A stretch of 64,000 bases of DNA, from positions 3,658,001 to 3,722,000 of the forward strand of contig NZ_BAAAWU010000001.1 in assembly GCF_039535235.1 (NCBI RefSeq). Direction: 5' to 3'. Both the position numbers and the translations under genes were made by a program. Shown here piece after piece: positions 18,998-26,880 of this stretch (positions are counted from its first letter, which is position 1; every line of letters starts with the position of its first letter). Under the pieces are notes generated by a model. That model did not search any database. It saw nothing but the letters and a program-made list of their open reading frames with translations, and was not told the DNA's origin. Source of the DNA: Streptomyces roseoviridis. GTDB lineage: Bacteria > Actinomycetota > Actinomycetes > Streptomycetales > Streptomycetaceae.

Positions 18998-19085
18998 TGG
19001 CGGTGGGTGTGGGATTTGAACCCACGGTGACTCTCGCCACGACGGTTTTCAAGACCGTTCCCTTAGGCCGCTCGGGCAACCCACC
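18998..19085 (-). tRNA. tRNA-Ser (anticodon TGA)
   Basis: This minus-strand class II tRNA has a GGTGGGT/ACCCACC acceptor stem, a CTTGAAA anticodon loop, a long variable arm, a GGTTCAAATCC T-arm and an encoded CCA (19000-18998). It reads UCA/UCG-type serine codons. Its 3' half is the apparent integration target for the element whose other end is at 17542-17627. Confidence 0.95.
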
Positions 19086-19337
19086 CGCGCCCCGCCTCAC
19101 CTGGCGCGGAGCGGCTACAGCCTACCGGCTGGAGGACTCCGCCAGGGAAACCCGCCCACACCTGGCCCGCGGCGGCCGCGGCGCGCCCGGATCTCGTGGA
19201 GTCGGCGCTCTTCGACGGTGGCTCAGGGCCGCCGGCCGAGCGGCGGACGGGCCGCGTCCGGGCGAGACTCGGGGGGCCGCGTCCGGGCGGGACTCGGGGC
19301 GGGTGCGGGGCGCGGATGCGTACGGTCCGTGCGAGCG

Positions 19338-20834
19338 TCAGTTGTCGCCCGTGCGTTCGCCGAGGGTGAGGGTGACCGTGGCCGGCTTGCCGTCGCGTTC
19401 GTAGGTGATCTTGACCGTGTCGCCGGGCTTGTGGGTCCAGATCTCGCTGATCAGGGTCGGGCCGCTGTCGATCTGGCGGTCGTCGAAGCCCGTGATCACG
19501 TCACCCGGCTTCAGACCGGCCTTGGCCGCCGGGCCGTCCGGCGCGACGGCCGGGGTGCCGCCGGAGCCCTGCTCGGCGATGGTCGCGCCCTCGCCCTTGT
19601 CCTGCATGTTCACGGTGGCGCCGATGACCGGGTAGACCGGCTTGCCCGTCTTGATCAGCTGCTCGGCGACGTTCTTGGCCTGGTTGACCGGGATGGCGAA
19701 GCCGAGGCCGATCGAGCCCGCCTGGGACTGGCCGAAGCCGCTGCCCGCCGACTGGATCGCGGAGTTGATGCCGATCACCGCGCCGCTCGCGTCAAGGAGC
19801 GGGCCGCCGGAGTTGCCCGGGTTGATCGACGCGTCGGTCTGCAGGGCGCTCATGTACGAGTTCTTGCCGCCGGAGCCGTCGCCGGAGGCCACCGAACGGT
19901 CCTTGGCGCTGATGATGCCGGTCGTGACCGTGTTCGACAGGCCGAAGGGCGCGCCGATCGCGATCGTCGAGTCGCCGACGGCGACCTTGTCGGAGTCGCC
20001 CAGAGGCAGCGGGGCGAGGTTGGACGGGGCGTTCTTCAGCTTCAGTACGGCCACGTCGTAGCCCTCGGCGCGGCCGACGACCTCCGCGTCGTACGACTTG
20101 CCGTCGGAGAAGGTGGCCGAGAGCGTGCCGCCGCCCTCCGCCGCGGAGGCCACCACGTGGTTGTTGGTGACGATGTGGCCTTCCTTGTCGTAGACGAAGC
20201 CGGTGCCCGTGCCGCCCTCGCCCTCCACTCCGCCCGACTTGGCCTGGATGGTCACGACGCTGGGCAGCGCCTTGGCCGCGACCGCGGCGACCGTGCCGGG
20301 GTCGCGCTTGAAGGAGGCGGGGGAGTCGCTCGAAGAGATCGTGGTCGAGGTGGTGGTGCCCGAGTCCCGCTCGGACGCCGCCCAGTACCCGACGCCACCG
20401 CCGACGCCGCCGGCCACCAGGGCCGCCACGAGGACGGCCGCCACCAGGCCGCCGCGCTTGCGCGGGGCCTCCGGGGCGGGCGGCAGGGGCGAGGCCCAGG
20501 CCGGGGTCACGGGAGGCGCCGGAGGCCAGCCGGCACCCGCGGCGGCGGGTGCCGGGGTGGATGCGGCAGCCGCGGGCGGGGTGTGCAGCGGCTCCTGGGC
20601 AGCCGTCACCGGCTCGGACGCCGCCGGTTCGGACGCGGCCGGCGCCGGAGACGTGTGGGGCGCCTGAGGCTCGGCCATCGGCTCGGCGGCGGGGCCCGCC
20701 GCCGGTTCGGCGGCCTGCGCGGGCGAGGCTCCCGGCGCGGCGGCCGGAGGTACGGGGGGTGCGGGAGGCGCGGGAGGGGCGGACGGGGCACTCCGGTCAG
20801 CCGGAACCGCCGCGCCCTCGTTCTCGGTGCTCAC
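19338..20834 (-). CDS. HtrA/DegP-like trypsin-fold serine protease with PDZ domain, membrane anchored
   Basis: With GTG 20834 (GAGGAG 6 nt upstream) the protein has 498 residues. Residues 1-125 are a Pro/Ala/Glu-rich cytoplasmic tail, about 129-151 a single membrane helix, about 180-375 a trypsin-like domain and about 395-495 a PDZ domain (AAKAGLKPGDVITGFDDRQI). The catalytic triad is His226 (TNNHVV), Asp260 (YDVAVLKL) and Ser342 (GNSGGPL). HtrA proteases handle misfolded or signalling proteins outside the membrane. It is divergent from the glycerophosphodiesterase gene, with 185 bp between them. Confidence 0.93.
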   Translation of the reverse strand: MSTENEGAAVPADRSAPSAPPAPPAPPVPPAAAPGASPAQAAEPAAGPAAEPMAEPQAPHTSPAPAASEPAASEPVTAAQEPLHTPPAAAASTPAPAAAGAGWPPAPPVTPAWASPLPPAPEAPRKRGGLVAAVLVAALVAGGVGGGVGYWAASERDSGTTTSTTISSSDSPASFKRDPGTVAAVAAKALPSVVTIQAKSGGVEGEGGTGTGFVYDKEGHIVTNNHVVASAAEGGGTLSATFSDGKSYDAEVVGRAEGYDVAVLKLKNAPSNLAPLPLGDSDKVAVGDSTIAIGAPFGLSNTVTTGIISAKDRSVASGDGSGGKNSYMSALQTDASINPGNSGGPLLDASGAVIGINSAIQSAGSGFGQSQAGSIGLGFAIPVNQAKNVAEQLIKTGKPVYPVIGATVNMQDKGEGATIAEQGSGGTPAVAPDGPAAKAGLKPGDVITGFDDRQIDSGPTLISEIWTHKPGDTVKITYERDGKPATVTLTLGERTGDN

Positions 20835-21019
20835 AGCTCTCTCCTCGCTCACTGTCCACGTCCACTCGTTGCACGGTCGCTGCACGGTAGCTGCCGGTCG
20901 CCGGGCTCAGCTGTCCCCTTAGCTTTTCCCACAGCACGTCAGGCCACTGTAAGCCGGAGCTGTGCGTCCGCACCCCATTGTTTACATCAGGGCATAACGG
21001 GCGCCCTTACCATGACGCG

Positions 21020-21841
21020 GTGACCCACGCACCGCAGCAACCGAACCGCCTCCCGATCCAGGTGGTCGCCCACCGCGGAGCCTCCGAGGACGCCCCCGAA
21101 CACACGCTGGCCGCCTACGTGAAGGCCATCGAGGACGGCGCCGACGCCCTGGAGTGCGACGTCCGGCTCACCGCCGACGGCCACCTCGTCTGCGTCCACG
21201 ACCGCCGCGTCAACCGCACCTCCAACGGCCGCGGCGCCGTCTCCGCACTCGAGCTCGCCGATCTCGCCGCCCTCGACTTCGGCGTCTGGAAGGGACGCGA
21301 CGAGGCCGGGGAGAGCCCCGACCGGGGCGATCCGGGCGCCACCGCCGTCCTGACCCTCGAACGCCTCCTGGAACTCGTCTCCGACGCCGGCCGCCACGTC
21401 GAGCTGGCCATCGAGACCAAGCACCCCACCCGCTGGGCCGGGCAGGTCGAGGAGAGACTGCTCCACCTGCTCGACCGCTTCGGCCTCGCCAAACCCGCCG
21501 CACCCGAGGACTCACCGGTGCGCGTCATGAGCTTCTCCCCTCGGTCGCTCCACCGGATCGCGCTGGCCTCGCCGACCATGCCCACGGTCGCCCTCTCCCA
21601 GTTCGTCACCCCGCGCCTGCGCGACGGGCGGCTGCCGGCCGGGGCGCGGATCGCGGGCCCGTCCATCCGGATCGTCCGCCACAACCCCGCCGTGATCCTG
21701 CGGCTGCAGAAGGCCGGCCACCAGGTGCACGTGTGGACCGTCGACGAGGAGGAGGACGTGGAGCTGTGCGAACGGCTCGGCGTCGACGCGATCATCACCA
21801 ACCGGCCGAAGCAGGTGCTGACCCAGCTCGGCCGCCGTTAA
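21020..21841 (+). CDS. Glycerophosphodiester phosphodiesterase
   Basis: The 273-residue TIM-barrel enzyme hydrolyses glycerophosphodiesters to glycerol-3-phosphate and an alcohol. The signature begins VVAHRGASEDAPEHTLAAY, where the HRG histidine is catalytic. ECDVRLTADGHLVCVHD then supplies the metal ligands and second histidine, and IETKHPTRW and VWTVDEEEDVE complete the active-site strands. GTG 21020 is chosen over an upstream ATG because the family starts close to the HRG motif. No signal peptide is visible, so it appears cytoplasmic. Confidence 0.9.
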   Translation: MTHAPQQPNRLPIQVVAHRGASEDAPEHTLAAYVKAIEDGADALECDVRLTADGHLVCVHDRRVNRTSNGRGAVSALELADLAALDFGVWKGRDEAGESPDRGDPGATAVLTLERLLELVSDAGRHVELAIETKHPTRWAGQVEERLLHLLDRFGLAKPAAPEDSPVRVMSFSPRSLHRIALASPTMPTVALSQFVTPRLRDGRLPAGARIAGPSIRIVRHNPAVILRLQKAGHQVHVWTVDEEEDVELCERLGVDAIITNRPKQVLTQLGRR

Positions 21842-22026
21842 CCGGCCGCACTTCAGCCCCGTGCGCCCCTTTCGCACCACCTGTCACAGGAGTGCGGGGG
21901 AGTGCACCGGCGCGTTCAGGACGTACGCGATCGTCACGAGTGCGTCACCGGAGGCGGACTGGCCGGTTTCCGGTCCAGGCCATTGGGGCATTCACCACGT
22001 GGCGTGGGGCAAAGGAGGTCTCGGGG

Positions 22027-22545
22027 GTGGCGTTGGTGGTGGCACAGGAGGTGCCCACGTCGTCGAGCATGGCCGTACCCCATGGCCCTGCGGGCGTGGG
22101 TGAGGCGCGACACCGGATGCGGGAGCAGTTGAGCCGCAGCGGGATGTCCGAAACGGTCGTCGACGACGCGGTACTGATCCTTTCGGAACTGCTCAGCAAC
22201 GCCTGTCGGCACGGGAGACCGCTGGGCCGCGACGCGCACGTGGGCGAGGGCGATGTCCGGGCTGCCTGGAGCATCGACAAGACCGGTGGACTGCGGGTCG
22301 AGGTGACGGACGGCGGTGGTCCCACCCGCCCCGTCCCCGCCACGCCGTCGGTCACCGCGCGCGGTGGTCGCGGGCTGAACATCATCAGCGCGCTCGCCCA
22401 GGACTGGGGCGTACGGGACAGCGCGACGGGCGAGGTCACGGTCTGGGTCGTGGTCACCGAGGGCCATCGCCGCGAGGACTTCGCGGCGCGGGTCGGCGGT
22501 GGCTGCGGGCTCGACTTCCTGGAGGCGTACGACGATCTGGAGTGA
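22027..22545 (+). CDS. RsbW-like ATP-binding regulatory protein (GHKL ATPase)
   Basis: The 172-residue protein is a single histidine-kinase-like ATPase domain. The N-box is LILSELLSNACRHG, the G1-type loop VEVTDGGGPTRP, and the glycine-rich lid ARGGRGLNIISALAQDWGV. Such domains in Streptomyces act as anti-sigma factor kinases or related regulators. GTG 22027 follows AAAGGAGG with 8-nt spacing, a strong site. No partner anti-anti-sigma gene is next to it; a SpoIIE phosphatase and a second ATPase are encoded a few kb downstream. Confidence 0.85.
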   Translation: MALVVAQEVPTSSSMAVPHGPAGVGEARHRMREQLSRSGMSETVVDDAVLILSELLSNACRHGRPLGRDAHVGEGDVRAAWSIDKTGGLRVEVTDGGGPTRPVPATPSVTARGGRGLNIISALAQDWGVRDSATGEVTVWVVVTEGHRREDFAARVGGGCGLDFLEAYDDLE

Positions 22546-22581
22546 CGCACGGGCGGGGTGACCCGACGGCGCCGGCAGCCC

Positions 22582-22645
22582 GGACCGGAGCAGGGCACAG
22601 CCTGGACCGGAGCAGGGCACAGCCCGGGCCGGAGCAGGGCAGTCC
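22582..22645. repeat. 22-bp tandem repeat, three copies
   Basis: Units starting at 22582, 22604 and 22626 (GGACCGGAGCAGGGCACAGCCT type; the third is diverged at its end) lie between the ATPase gene and the DUF5926 gene. Confidence 0.8.
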
Positions 22646-22743
22646 GTGCCGGGCCCCGGGAGCCGCGGTCCCGGCATGCGGGACCGCGGACGGCTAGGCT
22701 CGCGCCCGACACAGCACCGCCGCGATCGGGAGAAAGCCACACC

Positions 22744-23730
22744 ATGGCCAAGAAGCGCCCCCAGACGAAGCCCGGCAAGGCCGGCACGACCGGCCAGGCA
22801 CAGGTCACGAACGGGGAGATCCCGGTCGTCGGCGCGCGCGAGCCCTGCCCCTGCGGTTCGGGCCGCCGCTACAAGGCGTGTCACGGACGGGCCGCCGCGC
22901 ACGCCGTGACCGAGCACGTCCAGCGCCCCTTCGAGGGGCTGCCCGGCGAGTGCGACTGGGTCGCGCTGCGCGAGCTGGTCCCCGCCGCGACCGCACCGCT
23001 CACCCTCAAGGGCGGACTGCCCGAGGGCGTGCCGTCCGTGACGCTGGCGACCGTGCTGCCGATGGCCTGGCCGGCGCTCCGCCGCGACGACGGCTCCGTG
23101 CTGGTCGCGCTGCAGAACGACACCTCGTCCGGCGACCTGTCCCGCGACCTCGCCGACACCCTGGAGCGCGCCCTGGTGGCCGAGCCCGGCACGCCGGTCG
23201 CCGCCCGCCGCGTACCGGCGGAGGGTCCCCGGCTCCAGGACCTGCTCGACCTGGACAGCGATTTTGCGCCGGTCGTGCACTCCGGTTTCGAATTCTGGAT
23301 TCCGGAGTCGGCGGACAATTCCAACCCCGAGGTCGCCGCTTCCCTGGAACGCGCCAACGCCGCCGCGATCCCGACCGTGAAGCTGGCCGGTGTCGACTCC
23401 GCGTACTGGTGCGAGACCCCGGAGAAGAACCACCTGCGCTGGGTCATGCCGCACGCGGAGGAGAAGCTCCTCGACGCGCTGGCCCGCCTGCAGGCCGCCG
23501 GCAGCTCCTCGCTCGGTCCGGAGACCCGCCTCGTGGGCTCGTTCCGGGCCCACGGGCTCATGGTTCCGGTGTGGGACCTGCCGACCTCGATGACGGCGGA
23601 GGACTGCGAGAAGCCCGCCGCCGAGTTCGCCGAGCGGCTCGCCGCGGCGCTCGCCTCGGACGCCCCGCTGAGCATCGAGGAGCGCAGGGCGCGAGGCGGC
23701 CTCACCAACCGTCAGGTCACGCTCAGCTGA
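22744..23730 (+). CDS. DUF5926 protein with SEC-C zinc-binding motif
   Basis: The 328-residue protein begins with a basic stretch (MAKKRPQTKPGKAG). A SEC-C motif, REPCPCGSGRRYKACHG, lies at about residues 37-53, with the CxC and CH metal ligands also seen at the SecA C-terminus. The rest matches the actinobacterial DUF5926 family, whose function is unknown (FEFWIPESADNSNPEVAASL, WVMPHAEEKLLDALARLQ). SEC-C tails usually bind zinc and contact ribosomes or SecB-like partners; that role here is speculative. Confidence 0.88.
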   Translation: MAKKRPQTKPGKAGTTGQAQVTNGEIPVVGAREPCPCGSGRRYKACHGRAAAHAVTEHVQRPFEGLPGECDWVALRELVPAATAPLTLKGGLPEGVPSVTLATVLPMAWPALRRDDGSVLVALQNDTSSGDLSRDLADTLERALVAEPGTPVAARRVPAEGPRLQDLLDLDSDFAPVVHSGFEFWIPESADNSNPEVAASLERANAAAIPTVKLAGVDSAYWCETPEKNHLRWVMPHAEEKLLDALARLQAAGSSSLGPETRLVGSFRAHGLMVPVWDLPTSMTAEDCEKPAAEFAERLAAALASDAPLSIEERRARGGLTNRQVTLS

Positions 23731-23746
23731 TACCCCAGGTGGTATC
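23729..23746. promoter_or_regulatory. Inverted repeat GATACC-N6-GGTATC
   Basis: Perfect 6-bp arms begin on the last base of the DUF5926 stop region. The ATACCCC half resembles metal- or persulfide-responsive CsoR-type sites, but no such regulator is nearby. It could also be a small hairpin. Confidence 0.35.
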
Positions 23747-23758
23747 GGTGACTGACAG

Positions 23759-23772
23759 ACCGACCAGTCGGT
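23759..23772. promoter_or_regulatory. Candidate TetR-type operator ACCGAC-CA-GTCGGT
   Basis: Perfect 6-bp inverted arms separated by 2 bp are typical of TetR-family dimer sites. It is 12 bp from the preceding inverted repeat and upstream of a promoter-like region at 23835. Confidence 0.4.
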
Positions 23773-23786
23773 GATGTCCACCACAA

Positions 23787-23802
23787 CCCCTCGTCCGAGG
23801 GG
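23787..23802 (+). terminator. Hairpin after the DUF5926 gene
   Basis: CCCCTCG and CGAGGGG can pair (23787-23793 with 23796-23802), 56 bp past the stop codon. Confidence 0.5.
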
Positions 23803-23834
23803 CTAAATCCCTGTCCGAATAACCGAGATCGAAT

Positions 23835-23908
23835 TTGCGAACGGCAGATCTCTTGTTACCGTTCTTGAAGCCCGGTCGCTGGTGCATCCCCCGTCGCCAG
23901 CGACCGGG
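23835..23908 (+). ncRNA. Possible small RNA with a C-rich loop hairpin
   Basis: A TTGCGA element (23835-23840) precedes a T/A-richer stretch. Then comes a perfect 12-bp stem (23871-23882 with 23897-23908) whose 14-nt loop contains five consecutive C, followed by TCTTCT. No reading frame is associated. The layout suggests a short independent transcript or a stand-alone terminator. The actinobacterial 6C RNA also presents C-rich loops, but it has two such hairpins and only one is visible here. Confidence 0.3.
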
Positions 23909-23960
23909 TCTTCTCATGCCCCGGGACGCCCACGGAAGGCCGCTGCGCGCAGCGCGCGGC

Positions 23961-24725
23961 TCAACTCCCGTCGGACTCCGGCGCGTTGCTCCCGGAGCGC
24001 AGCAACAGCGGCGCACTGCCGCCCTCTCCCGCTCCGGCGAATTCCGATACGGCCGAATATGCCTCGACGGCTCCGCGCCCGCGCTCCCTCGGCGTCTCGC
24101 ACGTCCCCGGTTCGTCCCGCGCCTCGACCGCGCACCGCACCTGTACGGTTCGCCCGCCGGGCGCCATCAGAGTGAGGACGGCGTCGAGCCGCTGGCCCGT
24201 GGTGTTGCGGTAGTACGTACGCGCCCAGGTGTCGGCGCCCTCGGTCACCACGCAGGTCTGTGCCTCGACGCCGTCGGGTGAGGCGAGCTCGGGCCCGCAG
24301 CGCGTCGCGGACGGGAAGGGATCGGACGCCGAAGGGGCCTCGGCGGCCGGGGAGACCGCGTGGGAGGCGTCGAGCCCGAGATCCGAGAGCACTCCCTTGG
24401 GCTTCGCGTCGCCGTGAGCGCCCGCGGAGTCGCCGGCCGAGTCGGCGGAGGAGTCGGCGGACGGCCCGCCGGACGACGCGTGGGACGAGCCGCCCGACGA
24501 GCCGCCGGCCGCCGCTTCCGCCCCGTCACCGGCCAGGACCCCGGCCGGGTCCGGCGCCAGGTCCGCGGCCGTGCCCGCTGCTCGTCCTCCGGCCCGGCCG
24601 GGCGGGCGTTCTCCGGCGGGGCCGGCCGTCGCGGCGATCGGCACCAGTACCGCGATCACCACGGCGGCGCCGAGCCCCAGCCCACGGAGCTTCGCCGGAC
24701 TCACGCGCCATACGCCGGTCCTCAT
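23961..24725 (-). CDS. Hypothetical secreted or membrane-anchored protein
   Basis: This is an unrecognised 254-residue protein. Residues 1-10 are basic, about 14-35 form a hydrophobic export or anchor helix (GLGLGAAVVIAVLVPIAATA), and about 40-120 are Gly/Ser/Ala/Asp-rich and likely disordered. The C-terminal 110 residues hold a compact domain with three cysteines (TRCGPELASPDG, AQTCVVTEG, VRCAVEARDEPGTCETP). ATG 24725 is used because upstream sequence is low-complexity. Function is unknown. Confidence 0.65.
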   Translation of the reverse strand: MRTGVWRVSPAKLRGLGLGAAVVIAVLVPIAATAGPAGERPPGRAGGRAAGTAADLAPDPAGVLAGDGAEAAAGGSSGGSSHASSGGPSADSSADSAGDSAGAHGDAKPKGVLSDLGLDASHAVSPAAEAPSASDPFPSATRCGPELASPDGVEAQTCVVTEGADTWARTYYRNTTGQRLDAVLTLMAPGGRTVQVRCAVEARDEPGTCETPRERGRGAVEAYSAVSEFAGAGEGGSAPLLLRSGSNAPESDGS

Positions 24726-25205
24726 ACGTCGGCCCACCCGCTTCTCCGGAACGGATCCAGGACCCTCGGAACGGATCCTTCCGGCGAAGATATCCGCGGC
24801 CGCCCGGCCCCCGGCCGGCCGCGCGCCCGTTTTCCCTGGATGGCGGGGCCCTCCACACCCGTACGGGTGAAGGCGCACTCGGACCGGCCGCGGATCGGTC
24901 ACGAACCGGTCGCCGAGCAGTCGCGTATCGGTCGCGGTTCGGGTGGCGGGCCGCTGGCGGGCCGGGACGTGGATCAGGACACGGCCCGGGCGTGAATCAG
25001 GACAGGGCCGGGTCCCGACGGGCCGGGCAGACCCGAAACCGGGCGGGCCCGGGGCCGGACAGACCGAGGGGGCGGACAGACCGAGAGGGCGGGACCGACG
25101 GCCCGGACAGACCGAGAGGGCCGGACAGACCGAGAGGGCCGGACACGCCCAGTGGCCGGGCGGGCTCAGTGGGGCCGGACAGCCCGGCGAGGCCCGGCGG
25201 GCCGG
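24726..25205. repeat. 480-bp gap with irregular 18-bp repeats
   Basis: GGACAGACCGAG-containing units begin at 25057, 25074, 25105 and 25123, with a truncated copy at 25141; the last two are exact 18-bp copies (GGACAGACCGAGAGGGCC). The left part must hold the promoter of the secreted hypothetical gene. No gene is supported. Confidence 0.75.
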
Positions 25206-26306
25206 TCAGTACGCGAGTCTGCTGCCGCCACCCGGCATGCTCGTGCTCGCCTCTACCAGCGCGTCCACCACGGCCTCGACGTCCGGCAGCCACGGACGTG
25301 CCGAACCCTCCAGCGGCGCGCGCTCCCAGCGGACCTGCCCGGCCGCGGTGGCCGACGGAGGCAGCGGCAGATATCCGCCGTCGCCGTGGAAGCGCAACGA
25401 GCTGGGCACGCTGTCCTTGGCGTAGAGGAGCTCGCCGAGCCGTTCGAGGTCGTACGGGGCGACGAGGATCGCCCAGCGCGTGGGCGAGGCCACGACCGGG
25501 CCCAGCCGCATGCCCTGCGCGTCGAGCGCGGCGAGCGCCCTGGCGCCCGCGACGGCCGGCAGGCTCACCGCGCAGGGGGCGCGGCCGCCGGTGGCGAGCA
25601 GGACCGGCGCATCGGGGCGGCGGCTGCTCCACCACCAGCGGATCATGCGGGCGTCGGTCGTGGCCGCGAGGAGGCCCGGGTCGAAGGGGTGCACTCCGGG
25701 CACGACGCACTCGGGGTCGGGGCAGGCGCAGTGCGCCGCGGCGGCCGCACGCGGGACGCCCATGGCCCCGCGGACCCGGCCCGCGCGGACCTCATCCCCG
25801 GTGCCCCCGTCCCCGGAGGCGGCCGCCCCCGTGCCCGTACCTCCGAGCGCCTGCGCACCCGCGCGCAGCCACCCGGCCGCCCACGATCCGGCCCCCCGCG
25901 CCACGGCCGCCCGCAGCCGGAACACCCGCGAGCCGACCGCACCGAACGCACCGGCCGGACCGCCCCCGCCCGAGCCGCCCGTCAGGTCCGTGCTGTCGTG
26001 CCCCGGTGTCACCGGTCCGGCCGCCCGCAGGCCCACGCCCGGCAGCACCGGCCAGTCCCACGCGGTGGCGTAGAGGAGCGCGGCCTCGGCGGGGCCGGGG
26101 GTGGTTCGACGGCCACGGCCCGCGCTCGGCGCACCGGCCGTGCCGCGCCGCGTTCTCCCGGCGCCCGGCAGGGCGGGCAGTCGCAGCGCGCCCTCCGTGC
26201 CGTGCCCGCCCTGCGCGCGCTCCGCGCTCTCCATGCCCTCCGTGCCCGCCTCGCGCTTGCCGCGCCCGAACCGGAGCCTGCGTCGCCTTCCGAGGATCTC
26301 GCGCAT
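25206..26306 (-). CDS. Second PrimPol-type DNA primase/polymerase domain protein (divergent)
   Basis: This 366-residue protein resembles the short Streptomyces PrimPol family. AALLYATAWDWPVLPGVGL resembles the opening strand, HCACPDPECVVPGVHPFDP the Cys/His segment, and MIRWWWSSRRPDAPVLLATG the core. A Gly-rich insert (about 110-200) interrupts the domain. The acidic metal-binding pair is less clear than in the paralogue at 15807-16718 (PVVASPTRWAILVAPYDLERL), so catalytic activity is uncertain. ATG 26306 precedes an Arg-rich N-terminus. It is divergently oriented from the SpoIIE phosphatase. Confidence 0.7.
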   Translation of the reverse strand: MREILGRRRRLRFGRGKREAGTEGMESAERAQGGHGTEGALRLPALPGAGRTRRGTAGAPSAGRGRRTTPGPAEAALLYATAWDWPVLPGVGLRAAGPVTPGHDSTDLTGGSGGGGPAGAFGAVGSRVFRLRAAVARGAGSWAAGWLRAGAQALGGTGTGAAASGDGGTGDEVRAGRVRGAMGVPRAAAAAHCACPDPECVVPGVHPFDPGLLAATTDARMIRWWWSSRRPDAPVLLATGGRAPCAVSLPAVAGARALAALDAQGMRLGPVVASPTRWAILVAPYDLERLGELLYAKDSVPSSLRFHGDGGYLPLPPSATAAGQVRWERAPLEGSARPWLPDVEAVVDALVEASTSMPGGGSRLAY

Positions 26307-26880
26307 GAGCGCTCGTTCCTTTCCGTTGAACGCCGAATCCACATCACACCATGTGCACGACGTTTCGATCACAGCACGTACACATGTCTTCACCGTGCGT
26401 ATATCTGTGCGTCAGCGCGTACGAGTCGCGCCCGAGCCGGACTGTGCTCCCGGCGTCTTTCCGGGCGGTCTTTCCAGGCGGTCGTTCCAGCGGTGGACCC
26501 TGCCGGAACACGTTCCCCGCCACGTGGGGTAGGGGTGCGGCCTGCGGTGATGACGACGCTCGGGTTCCGCGTCCGTATTCAGGGGCGTCACCAACTGCCC
26601 CTGCCCGTCACCGATTACGTACCCGTCTCGCTCAAAATGACGCGCTTTCAAACGACGCCAGTCGACCGCAAATGGTGCACACCGGGGGTAATTTTCGGCC
26701 AACTTCCCCTAGGCTTCAACCCTCTCGTCAGATCTCACGGACACCAGAAGTCTCGTGGTGACAATGCTGGACATCGCTCGACTTGTGCGTGTAGATGTGG
26801 ATCGATGGATAGCGGCGCAGAATGACTTGGGGGTTTGCGATGCTATTGCATGAAACGCGCAGGTCGGAAAGCCGAGTGCC
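26307..26880. other. 574-bp divergent intergenic region with two small overlapping upstream ORFs
   Basis: This region is clearly lower in GC than the neighbouring genes and must contain the divergent promoters. Two short plus-strand frames run into the phosphatase gene. One is 26764-26853 (29 codons plus stop, MLDIARLVRVDVDRW...). The other is 26840-26884 (14 codons plus stop, starting ATG CTA TTG), which ends in an ATGA overlap with the phosphatase start. Their codon use is not typical of Streptomyces genes, so they could be chance or a leader controlling translation. Confidence 0.45.

Noticed and set aside
23871..23908. 6C RNA assigned outright
   Set aside because: Only one C-rich hairpin with five C is visible; the motif needs two such loops, so it is kept as an unnamed candidate.
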